Shown here: in pieces, positions 1 through 9,380 of the stretch
Position numbering within the stretch: the stretch's first letter is position 1
Layout: every line of letters begins with the position of its first letter
Assembly: GCA_945900935.1 (NCBI GenBank)
Contig: CAMDKT010000007.1
Coordinates: 1-27,617, forward strand
Direction of reading: 5' to 3'
From: Candidatus Sulfopaludibacter sp. SbA3
GTDB lineage: Bacteria > Acidobacteriota > Terriglobia > Bryobacterales > Bryobacteraceae
DNA length: 27,617 bases
Notes under the pieces: model-generated
The model's input: only the letters and a program-made list of their open reading frames with translations
Database searches by the model: none
What the model was told of the DNA's origin: nothing
Translations under genes and position numbers: made by a program

Positions 1-131
1 GAATGTTTCCACGTTGGCATTGGCTTCTGGGTCAGAACTCCATCGCGGTACTCACAGTTGGGCTTGTAGCTCGTCCGCAAATACTCGTCCACGGGAATTA
101 GAGTGGTAGTGGGCGACATCGCCTCCATCAT
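1..131 (-). CDS. Uma2 family endonuclease-like protein, 5' end only
   Basis: The minus strand reads open from an ATG at 131 to the left edge, giving 43 codons without a stop. The translated start includes LIPVDEYLRTSYKPNCEY, then DGVLTQ and KPMPTWKH. This matches the N-terminus of the Uma2/DUF820 family, which has a V-x-EYL segment, a short D-G-x-L strand and a following His. Uma2 proteins carry a restriction-endonuclease-like fold and are very abundant in Acidobacteriota and cyanobacteria, usually as orphan genes of unknown role. Starts at 128 or 119 are also possible, and a GGAGG lies only two bases before the 119 ATG. The gene is divergent from the RND adaptor gene, with about 55 bp between them. 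The catalytic part lies outside the window, so activity cannot be judged. Confidence 0.7.
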   Translation of the reverse strand, partial: MMEAMSPTTTLIPVDEYLRTSYKPNCEYRDGVLTQKPMPTWKH

Positions 132-185
132 AACGCCGATCGCTGTGAGCCGTTCCGTATGTGAGAGAATGCATCCACAAGCCGT

Positions 186-1373
186 ATGCGTCTGTTTCCC
201 CTCGTCCTCGCTTTCTTAGTACTGAATTCCGGCTGTTCCGGACCCTATTCCACGGAGAAAGTCGCGGCGAAAGAATCCGTTGCGGCCGAGGTTGACGTCA
301 TTCCCGTGACGCTGATTTCGATGCCGGAAATGGTCACGGCGAATGGCGAGTTATTTGCCGAGGAATTGACGAACGTCACCAATAAAGTTCCCGGCCGGAT
401 TCTGAAACTCAACGTCGACATGGGCAGTGTGGTGGAGCAGGGAGACATTCTGGCCGAATTGGAAAAAGACGACTACCGGTTCCGCGTGCAGCAGACCGAG
501 GCGCTGGTGGACCAGAGCCGGGCGCGGCTGGGGCTGTTGAACAAGAACACCGACGACGTAGTGCCTGAACAAGTTGCCGTGGTGAAAGAGGCCGACGCGG
601 CGCTGCGCGAGGCGAAGTTCATCCTGATGACGACCACGAAACTGAAGGAGGCTGGCGTGGTGTCGAGCATTGAGTTTGAAAAAGCCAACGTCCGGGCGCA
701 GGGACTGGAAGCGCGTTACCAGTCCGCAATTAGCGATGTGATGCAGTTACGGTCCCAACTCAGTGAGCGGCGGGCGCAATTGGCGCTGGTGCGGCAGCAG
801 TTGGAAGATGCGACGATTCGAGCGCCGTTTTCGGGGGCGATCACGCGCAAGCAGGGGTCAATTGGCGAGTTCCTTCCAGTGAATGCGGCGATTGTCACGC
901 TGGTGCGGCAGAACCCGCTGCGAGTGCGATTGGGCGTGCCGGAACGCCAGGCGTCGCGCATCCGGCAAGGTCAGCCGATTGAGATCCGGCTGGAAGGAGC
1001 GGCGGAGCGATTTACGGGACGCGTGGTGCGGTTGAGTCCGGCGATTGAAGTGCAGAACCGCTCGTTGGTGATTGAGGGGGAAATCCCAAATCCAACGGGA
1101 CTTTTGCGGCCGGGGTCTTTCGTGGAAGGGTCGATTGTTGTCAACAGCGGCGCGATGGGCGTGGCGGTGCCCGCGGCGGCGATCGCGAGTTTCGCCGGTA
1201 TCGACCGGGCGTTTGTCGTGAAAAATGGCGTCCTGGAAGATCGGGTGCTACGCATCGGCCGGCGCATGCCTGACGGGCGAGTGGAGGTTCTGGAAGGCCT
1301 CGTCCGCGGTGACCAGTTGGTGGCCAAGGCGGGCGACCGAATGCTAAAGGGGCAGAAGGCGCGGGTGCGTTAG
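186..1373 (+). CDS. RND efflux periplasmic adaptor subunit (MFP/HlyD family)
   Basis: This is the membrane-fusion component that links an inner-membrane RND pump to an outer-membrane channel. The 395-residue protein starts with a signal peptide ending in LNSGC (Cys17), so it is probably a lipoprotein, although Asn at position -3 of the lipobox is not typical. A lipoyl-like half-motif, VPGRILKLNVDMGSVVEQGD, begins near residue 68. A long, charged helical hairpin follows (about 98-200), then the second half with IRAPFSGAITRKQGSIGEF, and beta-barrel and membrane-proximal domains to the end. The length is normal for the family. Its TAG stop is followed directly by the ATG of the pump gene, so the two are surely cotranscribed. 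No strong Shine-Dalgarno is visible before the ATG. The substrate cannot be told. Confidence 0.92.
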   Translation: MRLFPLVLAFLVLNSGCSGPYSTEKVAAKESVAAEVDVIPVTLISMPEMVTANGELFAEELTNVTNKVPGRILKLNVDMGSVVEQGDILAELEKDDYRFRVQQTEALVDQSRARLGLLNKNTDDVVPEQVAVVKEADAALREAKFILMTTTKLKEAGVVSSIEFEKANVRAQGLEARYQSAISDVMQLRSQLSERRAQLALVRQQLEDATIRAPFSGAITRKQGSIGEFLPVNAAIVTLVRQNPLRVRLGVPERQASRIRQGQPIEIRLEGAAERFTGRVVRLSPAIEVQNRSLVIEGEIPNPTGLLRPGSFVEGSIVVNSGAMGVAVPAAAIASFAGIDRAFVVKNGVLEDRVLRIGRRMPDGRVEVLEGLVRGDQLVAKAGDRMLKGQKARVR

Positions 1374-4300
1374 ATGCAGAAGCTGGCGGAAATCTGCGTT
1401 GCGCGTCCGGTGTTTGCGGTCATGCTGATTTTGGCGCTGGTGGTGGTCGGCGCGGTGTCGTATTCGAAGCTTGGCGTCGACCGTTTTCCAGACGTGGATC
1501 TGCCGATTGTGTCGGTGCGAACGCTGCTGCCGGGCGCGTCGCCGGAAGAGATGGAGAGTGCCGTCACGCGATTTGTGGAGGACTCCGTGGCGACGGTGGA
1601 GGGGATCGACAATATCCGCTCGACGTCCACCGAATCGCTCTCCGTGGTGACGATCACTTTTAATCTGAATCGCAATATAGACGTGGCGGCGCAGGACATC
1701 CGCGACGCGATTGCGTCGATCATCGCGCAGTTGCCGCGGGACGCCAAGCCGCCGCTGATTAAGAAGCTGGACTCCGACGCTTCGCCGATCATGACGCTGG
1801 TGCTGTACGGCGAAAAGACGGGCCGGGAGTTGTACGAAATCGGGGAGCGCGGGATCAAGGATTCGATTGAGTCCGTCGGCGGCGTGGGTCAGGTACAGGT
1901 GCTGGGCGGACAGAAGCGCGCGGTGAATATCTGGGTGGATGCCGACCGCCTGGCGGCGTATAAAATTCCGATTTTGCACGTGCGCGATTCGGTGGCGCGG
2001 CAGAACTCCGATATTCCCGGAGGCCGCGTTGACGAGGGTTCACGCGAGTTGGTGCTGCGGACGCTGGGGCGGTTTCCAGATCCGAAGGAGTTTAACGAGC
2101 TGGTTGTCGCCACGATCAACGGCACGCCGATTCGCATCCGCGATATTGGCTACGCCGAAGACGGGCACAAGGAACAGCGAACGTCGGCGCGCTACGATGG
2201 ACGACCGGCGGTGGCGCTGGAGGTTCGGCGGCAATCGGGCGCGAATACGATTGAGGTTGTCAAGGGCATCAAGGCACGGCTGGACCGCGTGCGCGCGCTG
2301 TTGCCGCAGGGCGTGGAGTTGGCCGTAGTGCAGGACCAGTCGCTGTATATTCAAGCGGCGTTTGAAGAAGTGCAAATGCACCTCATTCTCGGCTCCATTC
2401 TGGCCTCACTGGTGGTGTTGCTGTTCATGCGGGATTGGCGCGCGACGCTGATCGGTTCGGTTGCCATTCCGGCCTCCATCATCGCGACATTCGGCGTGAT
2501 GCGGGCCATGAATTTTACGCTGAACAATATCACGATGCTGGCGCTGGTGTTGATGGTGGGCGTGGTGATCGATGACGCGATCGTGGTGTTGGAGAACATT
2601 TTCCGCTTCATTGAAGAGAAGAAAATGGAGCCACGCCAGGCGGCGATTCTGGCGACGCGCGATATCGGAATGGCGGTGATGGCAACCACGTTCAGCCTGA
2701 TCGTGGTGTTCCTGCCGGTGTCGTTCATGTCGTCGATATCCGGGCGGTTTCTGTACTCGTTCGGCGTCACGGCCACCGTGGCGATCCTGGTCTCGCTGCT
2801 GGTGAGTTTCAGCCTGACGCCGATGATGTGTTCGCGGATGCTGCGGCGCGGCGCGGCGGATCACGGCAAGTCGCGCGATGGGCTGTACGAATGGATGGAG
2901 CGCGGGTACATGCGGCTGCTGGCGTGGGCGATGCGCCATCGATTGTTGATTGCCGCATTGGGCATCGTGACAATGGCGGCGACGGTTCCGCTGTTCCGCA
3001 TGGTGCGGCAGGAATACTTGCCGACCAACGTTGATGAGAGCGAATTTGAGATGAGCATCAACGCGCCGGAGGGAACGAGTCTGTCGTCAATGGAGGCAGT
3101 CCTGGACCGCGTGTATCAAGAGTTGAACGGCATGCCAGGGATCAAGCATATGGTCTGCCTGGTGGGCACCGGCTATCTGCAGGCGGTGAATAGCGCGCGT
3201 GTCTATATCCGGTTGGTAGACGTGGAAGATCGCGTGTTTTCGCTGTCGCGGCTTTGGAAAAAGGCGCTGGAAGGAAAGCCGATGGACGCCTTCAAAGACG
3301 TCTATACGCAGCGCGACGTGATGGCGGCGGTGCGGGCGAAGTTCAAACAGTTTACCGATCTGCGCGGACGCGTGGGCAACGTGCAATCGCTGAATCAGGG
3401 ATCGGCTCCGTACGATATTGATTTTGTGATTCGCGGGCCGGAGATAGCTGCTTTGTACAAATACAGCGAAGCGCTGCGCACGAAGGCGTTGCAGATTCCG
3501 GGGCTGGTCGATATCGATACGACGCTGCGTATCAACAAGCCGGAACTGCGCGTGTTTATCGACCGGGAGCGCGCCGCAGATTTGGGCGTGGACGCTTCCG
3601 ATATCGCCAGTTCGCTGCGGCTGATGGTGGGCGGTGATGACGAGGTTTCCCGCTTTCGCGATGACAAAGTGGCCGAGGAATACGACGTGGAAGTTCGCCT
3701 GAAAGACACGGACCGGAATTCAACGGCGACGGTTGCGAAACTGTATGTGCCGGCGACGGGCGGGCGGCTGGTCCGGCTCGATAGCGTGGTGCAGTTGCGG
3801 GAGGCGATGTCGGCTTATCGGATCGAGGGATTGGACCGGCAGCGGCAAGTGGGGATCCGCGCGAATATCACCGGGGGCTATGGCCTTGGCGACCGGCTGC
3901 CAAAGATGTTCGAGGCCGCCGAAGAACTCGGGATGCCCGCCGCGTACACGACGACGATCATCGGCCGCGGCCGCGAGTTTGAGCGCACTTTGACCGAATT
4001 TTTGCTCGCCTTCGCACTCTCGGTTGTCTTCATGTATATGATCCTCGCGTCGCAATTTGAAAGCTTGCTGCACCCGGTGACGATCCTGCTCAGTCTGCCG
4101 CTGGCGGTTCCCTTCGGGTTCCTGTCGCTATGGATGTTTAGCGAGACGCTGAACCTGTATTCCGCGCTGGGCATTCTCGTCTTATTCGGAGTGGTGAAGA
4201 AGAATTCGATCCTGCAAATTGACCACATGAATAATCTGCGGCGGGAAGGGCTGCCGCGGTTCGAGGCGATTATGCAAGCCAACCGCGACCGGCTGCGGCC

Positions 4301-4529
4301 TATTCTGATGACGACGGTGACGCTGGTCGCCGGCATGATGCCGCTTGCTCTGGGCACAGGTCCGGGGGCTGAGGAGCGGCGGTCGATTGCCATCATCGTG
4401 ATCGGCGGGCAATCGCTGTCGCTGTTGTTGACACTCGTCCTGACGCCGGTAGCCTATTCGCTGTTCGACGATTTGGGCGAGCGGATAAGCCGTAAAAGGC
4501 TTAGTAACGTCGCCGTGCCCGTCCGTTAA
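1374..4529 (+). CDS. RND efflux pump, HAE1/AcrB-type permease
   Basis: This is a proton-driven inner-membrane exporter of the hydrophobe/amphiphile efflux type, 1051 residues long, close to AcrB (1049). It begins with a cytoplasmic segment and TM1 (IC-VARPVFAVML), followed by a large periplasmic loop. TM4 carries the proton-relay pair Asp400-Asp401 in GVVIDDAIVVLENIF, equivalent to AcrB D407/D408. The second half repeats the layout. TM10 carries Lys942-Lys943 in FGVVKKNSILQID, matching AcrB K940. Since the key residues are kept, the pump is probably active. The gene abuts the adaptor gene with no spacer and ends 9 bp from the convergent DUF1501 gene. No TolC-like gene follows, so it must use an outer-membrane channel encoded elsewhere. 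Drug, metabolite or lipid export are all possible. Confidence 0.93.
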   Translation: MQKLAEICVARPVFAVMLILALVVVGAVSYSKLGVDRFPDVDLPIVSVRTLLPGASPEEMESAVTRFVEDSVATVEGIDNIRSTSTESLSVVTITFNLNRNIDVAAQDIRDAIASIIAQLPRDAKPPLIKKLDSDASPIMTLVLYGEKTGRELYEIGERGIKDSIESVGGVGQVQVLGGQKRAVNIWVDADRLAAYKIPILHVRDSVARQNSDIPGGRVDEGSRELVLRTLGRFPDPKEFNELVVATINGTPIRIRDIGYAEDGHKEQRTSARYDGRPAVALEVRRQSGANTIEVVKGIKARLDRVRALLPQGVELAVVQDQSLYIQAAFEEVQMHLILGSILASLVVLLFMRDWRATLIGSVAIPASIIATFGVMRAMNFTLNNITMLALVLMVGVVIDDAIVVLENIFRFIEEKKMEPRQAAILATRDIGMAVMATTFSLIVVFLPVSFMSSISGRFLYSFGVTATVAILVSLLVSFSLTPMMCSRMLRRGAADHGKSRDGLYEWMERGYMRLLAWAMRHRLLIAALGIVTMAATVPLFRMVRQEYLPTNVDESEFEMSINAPEGTSLSSMEAVLDRVYQELNGMPGIKHMVCLVGTGYLQAVNSARVYIRLVDVEDRVFSLSRLWKKALEGKPMDAFKDVYTQRDVMAAVRAKFKQFTDLRGRVGNVQSLNQGSAPYDIDFVIRGPEIAALYKYSEALRTKALQIPGLVDIDTTLRINKPELRVFIDRERAADLGVDASDIASSLRLMVGGDDEVSRFRDDKVAEEYDVEVRLKDTDRNSTATVAKLYVPATGGRLVRLDSVVQLREAMSAYRIEGLDRQRQVGIRANITGGYGLGDRLPKMFEAAEELGMPAAYTTTIIGRGREFERTLTEFLLAFALSVVFMYMILASQFESLLHPVTILLSLPLAVPFGFLSLWMFSETLNLYSALGILVLFGVVKKNSILQIDHMNNLRREGLPRFEAIMQANRDRLRPILMTTVTLVAGMMPLALGTGPGAEERRSIAIIVIGGQSLSLLLTLVLTPVAYSLFDDLGERISRKRLSNVAVPVR

Positions 4530-4538
4530 CGCCGCGCG

Positions 4539-5927
4539 CTAGATCAGTATCTGCTCAATCGCTCCATGCGCTTCTTCCACCAAACGAAAGCTCCGGCCCA
4601 GCGCGCGAAACTGCATTTTCTTATGATCCAGCCCCAACTGTTTCAGGATCGTCGCGTGGAGGTCACTGTAGTAGTGCCGGTTCTCCACAGCCTGGTAACC
4701 GAACTCGTCGGTGGCACCGTGAACCGTACCGCCTTTCACTCCGCCGCCCGCAAGCCAGACGGAAAATCCCTTGGGATTGTGGTCCCGGCCAGTGGTGTTT
4801 TGTGACCACGGGCTGCGGCCGAACTCGCTGCTAAACACGACCAGCGTGCGCTGCAACATGCCGCGCTGTTTCAGATCCTGGAGCAGTCCCGCGATCGGCT
4901 TATCCACGGCGGCGCAGAGCGGGCCTTGGACCTTCATATCGCCGTGCGCGTCCCAACTGCCATTGCCTCCCCCGGCATGGCAGAGTTGCACAAACCGCAC
5001 GCCGTTTTCGACCAAACGGCGGGCCATCAGGAGCTGCCGGCCGAAGTCATCGGTGGGCTTCTCGCCCACGCCGTAGAGATCCAGGATGTGCTTGGGCTCC
5101 TTTGACAAATCCACCACTTCGGGCGCGCTCAATTGCATTCGCCCGGCGAGTTCATAAGCGCCCACGCGCGCGGCGATGTCGGTATTGAGTTCGTGCCGTT
5201 CGCGGAACTCGCGATTCAGGCGGGCCAGCGTTTCCATCTGCTTCTCGCGTTCGACGGCGTCGCTTGACTTCGGCGGATACAGATTCGGAATGGGCGTCGG
5301 GCCGGCCTGAAACGGAGTCGCCGCGTATGTCGCGCCCAAGTACCCGCCGGTCAACTGAACGGGAGATGACGGGCGGCCCACATTCACGTACGTCGGCAAA
5401 TTCCTGTTGCCCGAGCCAAGGGCGTAGGAGGCCCAGCCGCCGAATGACGGATTGTCGAAAGCACGACCGCGATGGCCGGTTTGCGTCTCTATCACCGCCG
5501 GGAAGTGGTTGCCCTCGTGACACCACATGGACCGCACCACCGCGATATCGTCGATCCTGCCGCCGATATGCGGGAACCAGTCGGAGACGGGCGTGCCGGC
5601 TTGGCCGTAGTTCTTGAACGTGCGCAAACACGGGATCACGGGCCGCTTCATTTCCGCCACGTTGTCGCCGAATCCGATGGCGTCGATGAGCTTCCCGGCG
5701 TGTTTGTTGCCCTTCGGGTCGAAGGTGTCGATGTGGCTGACCCCGCCGCACATGAAGAGGAAAATAACGGCATCGGCCTTGGCCGGGCCTGCCAGTCTGG
5801 CGTCCTTCAGCTTGCCGTCCTCGGCCCACAGCGCACCCACCGCGCCGCCCAATAAGGCCCCGATGGGCTGTTGAAACAAATGGCGTCGCGAAATGCGTCC
5901 GCAGGAATAGATATCGCTATTGGACAT
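4539..5927 (-). CDS. DUF1501 domain-containing exported protein
   Basis: DUF1501 proteins have an alkaline-phosphatase/sulfatase-like fold and unknown substrates. They are common in Planctomycetes, Verrucomicrobia and Acidobacteriota. Hallmarks seen here are IFLFMCGGVSHIDTFDPKGN near the N-terminus, VFSSEFGRSPWSQNTTGRDH and GFSVWLAGGGVKGG in the C-terminal third, and HATILKQLGLDH near the end. A twin-arginine-like RISRRHLFQ close to the start suggests Tat export. I prefer the ATG at 5927 (462 residues). The frame is open from a TTG at 5942, but that lies deeper in the upstream gene. With the ATG it overlaps the DUF1549/DUF1553 gene by 11 bp. This pairing is the usual arrangement for these two families and suggests that they act together, perhaps as a secreted complex. 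It is the last gene of a five-gene unit. Confidence 0.9.
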   Translation of the reverse strand: MSNSDIYSCGRISRRHLFQQPIGALLGGAVGALWAEDGKLKDARLAGPAKADAVIFLFMCGGVSHIDTFDPKGNKHAGKLIDAIGFGDNVAEMKRPVIPCLRTFKNYGQAGTPVSDWFPHIGGRIDDIAVVRSMWCHEGNHFPAVIETQTGHRGRAFDNPSFGGWASYALGSGNRNLPTYVNVGRPSSPVQLTGGYLGATYAATPFQAGPTPIPNLYPPKSSDAVEREKQMETLARLNREFRERHELNTDIAARVGAYELAGRMQLSAPEVVDLSKEPKHILDLYGVGEKPTDDFGRQLLMARRLVENGVRFVQLCHAGGGNGSWDAHGDMKVQGPLCAAVDKPIAGLLQDLKQRGMLQRTLVVFSSEFGRSPWSQNTTGRDHNPKGFSVWLAGGGVKGGTVHGATDEFGYQAVENRHYYSDLHATILKQLGLDHKKMQFRALGRSFRLVEEAHGAIEQILI

Positions 5928-8136
5928 AAATGAACTCGTCAAGATTGAACAGCAGCCAGGCCAACTGCTTCAGCCGATTCGCATCGCTGCCAACATAGGT
6001 CAACGCGTCGTCCTTTTCCGAAGGAGACGGCGGACGATTCAACGCGATTCGATAGCCCAAGTCGACAGCCGCGGTCACGTCGCCGTTGGCTTCATTCTTA
6101 AGCCGGTCAGCAAACAGAGTGCTGGCCTTCTCAATCTCCGGGCTATTCATCATGAAGAGGCCTTGCGGCGCGGTGACAGTTTGCAGGCGGACGGGACAAG
6201 GGGCACGGCCGTCGTCGACATCGAACGATTGCAGGAAGTTCGGAACCACTTCGCGGCTGGTCGAAAAACCGCGCACCATGTAAGCGGCGCGGCGATTCAT
6301 TTTGCCTTCGACCGCGGGCGCGCTGCCGCGCCGTTGGCCGGGCACGGCGCCGGTTTCGATGTCGAACGACGGGCCGTTCAGGCTTAAATCGAGGTTGTCG
6401 GCGGCGCTCAGAACGGAATCCCAAACGGGCTCGGCCTCCAGGCGCTTGAGCCGGAATTTCGAGAGAAAACGGTTCGACGGATCGGCGGCGAGATTTGCTT
6501 TCATCAGATCCTTGTCGCCGGAACTGGCGAGGCGATAAACCTGCGAAGTAACGATCAGTTTGTGCATGGCTTTCATGCTGTAGTTCCGCGCGATGAACTC
6601 CGACGCCAGCCAGTCGAGCAACGGCTGATTGGCCGGACGCCCGCCCAAAATGCCGAAATCGCTGGAGGATTTGTGCAGTCCTTCACCAAAATGCCATTGC
6701 CACAAACGATTGACGGCGACACGCGCGAAGAGCGGGTTGTCTTTCGCGGTGAGCCAATCGGAGAACGCCTCCACACGGCCTTCCCGCAGATCGGGTTGGC
6801 CAGCGTAAAAGGGCCAGCCGGGCTCCACCGGATTATTCTTTTCGGGGCGCTCGGGATCGCCGCTGGTCAGCACGTAGCTCTTCTCTCGCTCCAGGACGCG
6901 GTCCACTTCCACGGTCCAGAACGCCGGAAGATCCCTGCCCGTTGGACGGCGAGCGCCGCCAGTCTGATTCACCTTGGCGCGAAGCTCCCGGTACAACTTC
7001 TTGTCGGCGTCGGACATCACTTCTTCAATCTTGTCGGAGTCGATACGAAGCACGGGAAAATAGTCGTCGGCGATCTTTTGTTCCGCCGGTGTGCGCCGCT
7101 TTTCGGGCTTCAAGATGATCGTCTGCACGTCGGGCGGCAACATGCCCACGCGCGCGGCGTAAAGCCGGTCGCGATAGGGATTGATCAACGCATTCAGCGG
7201 AGTCTCGGCGGCGATTCGAAACTTTTCGGACTCCTCGAACTGCTTCCCGGCGGCCACTAACTCGGCGGGAGTGGCGAGCGTCTGCTTCCTGACCACCAGC
7301 GGATCAAACAGCGCCTTCATGGCGTAGAAGTCCTTCTGGCGGATGGGGTCGAACATGTGGTCGTGGCACTTGGCGCAACCAACGGTCATGCCCATGAACG
7401 CGGTGGAGACGGTTTCCACGGCGGCGATTTGGAGCTCGCCCAGATCCTTGCCATCGCGATTGACGGCACCGCGAGCAAGGAAGCCAAGCGCGAAAAGATC
7501 GTCGGGCCGACGCTCCAGCGGTGTGCGGCGGCCAACGCCCTGAATCGTAGTTCGCTCAGCCGTTCGATAGCCGGTGAGTTGCGCGCGGACGAACTGATCG
7601 TAAGGCGTATCGGCATTGACGGCGTTGACCACCCAATCACGCCAATAGTGAATGCCGGGCGCGGCGTACATGCGCTCTTCCGAATCGGCGTAGCGAAGGA
7701 CATCCAGCCAATGGCGGCCGTATCGGACGCCGTGCTGCTCGCTCGCCAGCAAGCGGTCGGCCAGCTTCTCATAAGCGTCCGGAGAGGTGTCGTTCAGATA
7801 GGCCTCCTGCTCCGCCGGCGTGGGCGGAATGCCGATGAGGTCGAGATAGAGGCGGCGCAGCAACGTGCGTTGGTCCGCTTGTCCGACGGGCTTGAGGCCC
7901 TTGTCGGCATACATGGCTCCGATGAAGGCGTCGATCGGATTTGCGCTGTTTGCCGGAAGCGCCGGGCGCGCGACGGGCTGCAGGGACCACGGGCGAGGGC
8001 GGCTGGCCATCGGCGGCACTGCCGGCAGCTTGGGGCCGGGATGGGCGACGACGGCGGGCTTCTTGGGCTTCTCCGCGGCGAACAGGAAGAAACTCCCGGC
8101 GGCCAGCGAGAGCGCGATACAGTGCTTTGTCGACAT
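5917..8136 (-). CDS. DUF1549 and DUF1553 domain-containing protein with one CxxCH
   Basis: This 739-residue exported protein starts with a Sec-type signal (MSTKHCIALSLAAGSFFLFA). The N-terminal DUF1549 part contains DAFIGAMYADKGLKP, RRLYLDLIGIPPTPAEQEAY and HWLDVLRYADSEER. A single c-type heme motif, C254-A-K-C257-H258, is followed by DHMFDPIRQKDFYAMKALFD. The C-terminal DUF1553 part contains NPLFARVAVNRLWQWHFGEG, SSDFGILGGRPANQPLLDWL and SFDVDDGRAPCPVRLQTVTA. Planctomycete relatives often have an extra N-terminal cytochrome domain (PSCyt1), and none is seen here. An AAAGG lies 8 bases before the ATG. The gene starts 11 bp after the serine hydrolase gene and overlaps the DUF1501 gene. Its function is unknown. 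The heme site suggests a redox role at the cell surface, but this is inference. Confidence 0.9.
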   Translation of the reverse strand: MSTKHCIALSLAAGSFFLFAAEKPKKPAVVAHPGPKLPAVPPMASRPRPWSLQPVARPALPANSANPIDAFIGAMYADKGLKPVGQADQRTLLRRLYLDLIGIPPTPAEQEAYLNDTSPDAYEKLADRLLASEQHGVRYGRHWLDVLRYADSEERMYAAPGIHYWRDWVVNAVNADTPYDQFVRAQLTGYRTAERTTIQGVGRRTPLERRPDDLFALGFLARGAVNRDGKDLGELQIAAVETVSTAFMGMTVGCAKCHDHMFDPIRQKDFYAMKALFDPLVVRKQTLATPAELVAAGKQFEESEKFRIAAETPLNALINPYRDRLYAARVGMLPPDVQTIILKPEKRRTPAEQKIADDYFPVLRIDSDKIEEVMSDADKKLYRELRAKVNQTGGARRPTGRDLPAFWTVEVDRVLEREKSYVLTSGDPERPEKNNPVEPGWPFYAGQPDLREGRVEAFSDWLTAKDNPLFARVAVNRLWQWHFGEGLHKSSSDFGILGGRPANQPLLDWLASEFIARNYSMKAMHKLIVTSQVYRLASSGDKDLMKANLAADPSNRFLSKFRLKRLEAEPVWDSVLSAADNLDLSLNGPSFDIETGAVPGQRRGSAPAVEGKMNRRAAYMVRGFSTSREVVPNFLQSFDVDDGRAPCPVRLQTVTAPQGLFMMNSPEIEKASTLFADRLKNEANGDVTAAVDLGYRIALNRPPSPSEKDDALTYVGSDANRLKQLAWLLFNLDEFIYVQ

Positions 8137-8147
8137 TCGATGCGCCT

Positions 8148-9380
8148 TTACTCAATTACCGCGGCTGCGACCATTTCCAGAACACGCCGAACGCTGTCGT
8201 CGGTCCCAATGGGGCCATCGCTGAACTGGCTGCGAACGGCGGGCTTCCAGCTATTCCTGGAACCATCATAAGGGTAATCCTGCTTCAGGCCCGTGCGCTC
8301 GGCGTTGTATTGCGCGTCATCGCCGGCCATCTTGTAGATCACCATGTCGAGCGACGGCACCACGATAACGCCAAACCCGCCGCCGCCGGACTTAAAGAAA
8401 GCGTCCCTGGGCGCGCCCGCCACATGGCCATCGGCGTTGTTCTCGAACATCAAACTCATCGGCGCGTGTACGTTCCATTTCGTGGGTTTGCCGCACAGTT
8501 CGATGTAGTCAGCCGGTATCACTTGCTGTTTCTCCCAGCGGCCCTTCTTCAGAATCGCGTAGAGGAACCGAAGATGATCGGTGGAACGGAGCGCGATATC
8601 CCCGCCGCCCGGAGTGTGCGGCAGCACCGTCTCGCCGCGGCGCATCGCCCAAGCCCACTGGCCCCAGCCCAGCGGCTTGGCCAATCGAAGGCCGATATAC
8701 TCGTGCATCTCCATGCCCGTCAGCTTCCGCAACACCATCGACGCCACATGCGGCGACGACGAGGCATAGGAATAACCGCCGCCGGGGGCAGTCCAGAGCG
8801 GCGTGCGCAATGCCGCCAGATCCTGCTCGAGCCGAGCGCCGCCGCGCGGAATCGGCGTCAGCTTACTGGTAGGCTCGCCATTGACGAAACCTGGATTACT
8901 TCCTTCGCCGTGCAGTCCCGCCGACATGGAAAGCAACTGGCCCAGCGTGATGGCGGCCTTCGCCGGATCGTCCAGCGGCATGGCTTCCGGAAGGTATTTC
9001 TCATTGAACACTTTCGTGTCGAGACCTTCAGGAATCGCCGCTTTTTTCTCAGCCAGCATGATGCCGGAGGCGATGCTGGTATAGGCTTTTCCGACGGAAG
9101 CCGTGGCCGGATTGGCCTCGCGGTGGCCGCGTCCATAGTAACGCTCATACACCAGCCAACCATGGCGCACCACCAGCAATCCGCCATGCTGGCTGCTCCG
9201 CGAAGCGTATTCGAAGGCTTGGTCCAGCTTCTTCACGTCCATGCCCGCGGTCTTTCGGATGGCGGCCGCGCCTGGCAAAGTCCGCCAGCCTCCCGCCGTA
9301 TCGGGCTTGGGAAAGTAGTCCTCGCCGTACGCCGCGTGCGCCAGCAGCAGGCCGGTCAGAAACGCGTTCACCGTTCTCAA
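8148..9380 (-). CDS. serine hydrolase, class C beta-lactamase-related
   Basis: This is an exported SxxK acyl-enzyme hydrolase of the PF00144 family, which includes class C beta-lactamases, DD-peptidases, esterases and 6-aminohexanoate-dimer hydrolase-like enzymes. The 410-residue protein starts with a signal peptide (LTGLLLAHAAYG). The catalytic motif is S95-V-G-K98. The second motif is Y205-A-S in GGYSYASSSP, and the third, GKS-like element is KSGGGGFG near residue 330. Signature segments such as LVVRHGWLVYERYY and TLGQLLSMSAGL fit the esterase/nylon-hydrolase branch better than true beta-lactamases. The start is a TTG at 9380 that overlaps the TGA of the receptor gene by 4 bp. A GTG at 9371 is the alternative. 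The position in the operon suggests action on the same imported or bound compound as the esterase. Confidence 0.88.
   Translation of the reverse strand: MRTVNAFLTGLLLAHAAYGEDYFPKPDTAGGWRTLPGAAAIRKTAGMDVKKLDQAFEYASRSSQHGGLLVVRHGWLVYERYYGRGHREANPATASVGKAYTSIASGIMLAEKKAAIPEGLDTKVFNEKYLPEAMPLDDPAKAAITLGQLLSMSAGLHGEGSNPGFVNGEPTSKLTPIPRGGARLEQDLAALRTPLWTAPGGGYSYASSSPHVASMVLRKLTGMEMHEYIGLRLAKPLGWGQWAWAMRRGETVLPHTPGGGDIALRSTDHLRFLYAILKKGRWEKQQVIPADYIELCGKPTKWNVHAPMSLMFENNADGHVAGAPRDAFFKSGGGGFGVIVVPSLDMVIYKMAGDDAQYNAERTGLKQDYPYDGSRNSWKPAVRSQFSDGPIGTDDSVRRVLEMVAAAVIE

Noticed and set aside
4486..4503. TAAGCC/GGCTTA hairpin near the end of the RND pump gene as a terminator
   Set aside because: The stem is only 6 bp, lies inside the coding sequence and has no T-tract.
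8148..9380. Antibiotic-resistance beta-lactamase
   Set aside because: The SxxK and YxS motifs fit the broad PF00144 family, but the surrounding segments resemble esterase and nylon-hydrolase-like members and the operon context is metabolic.
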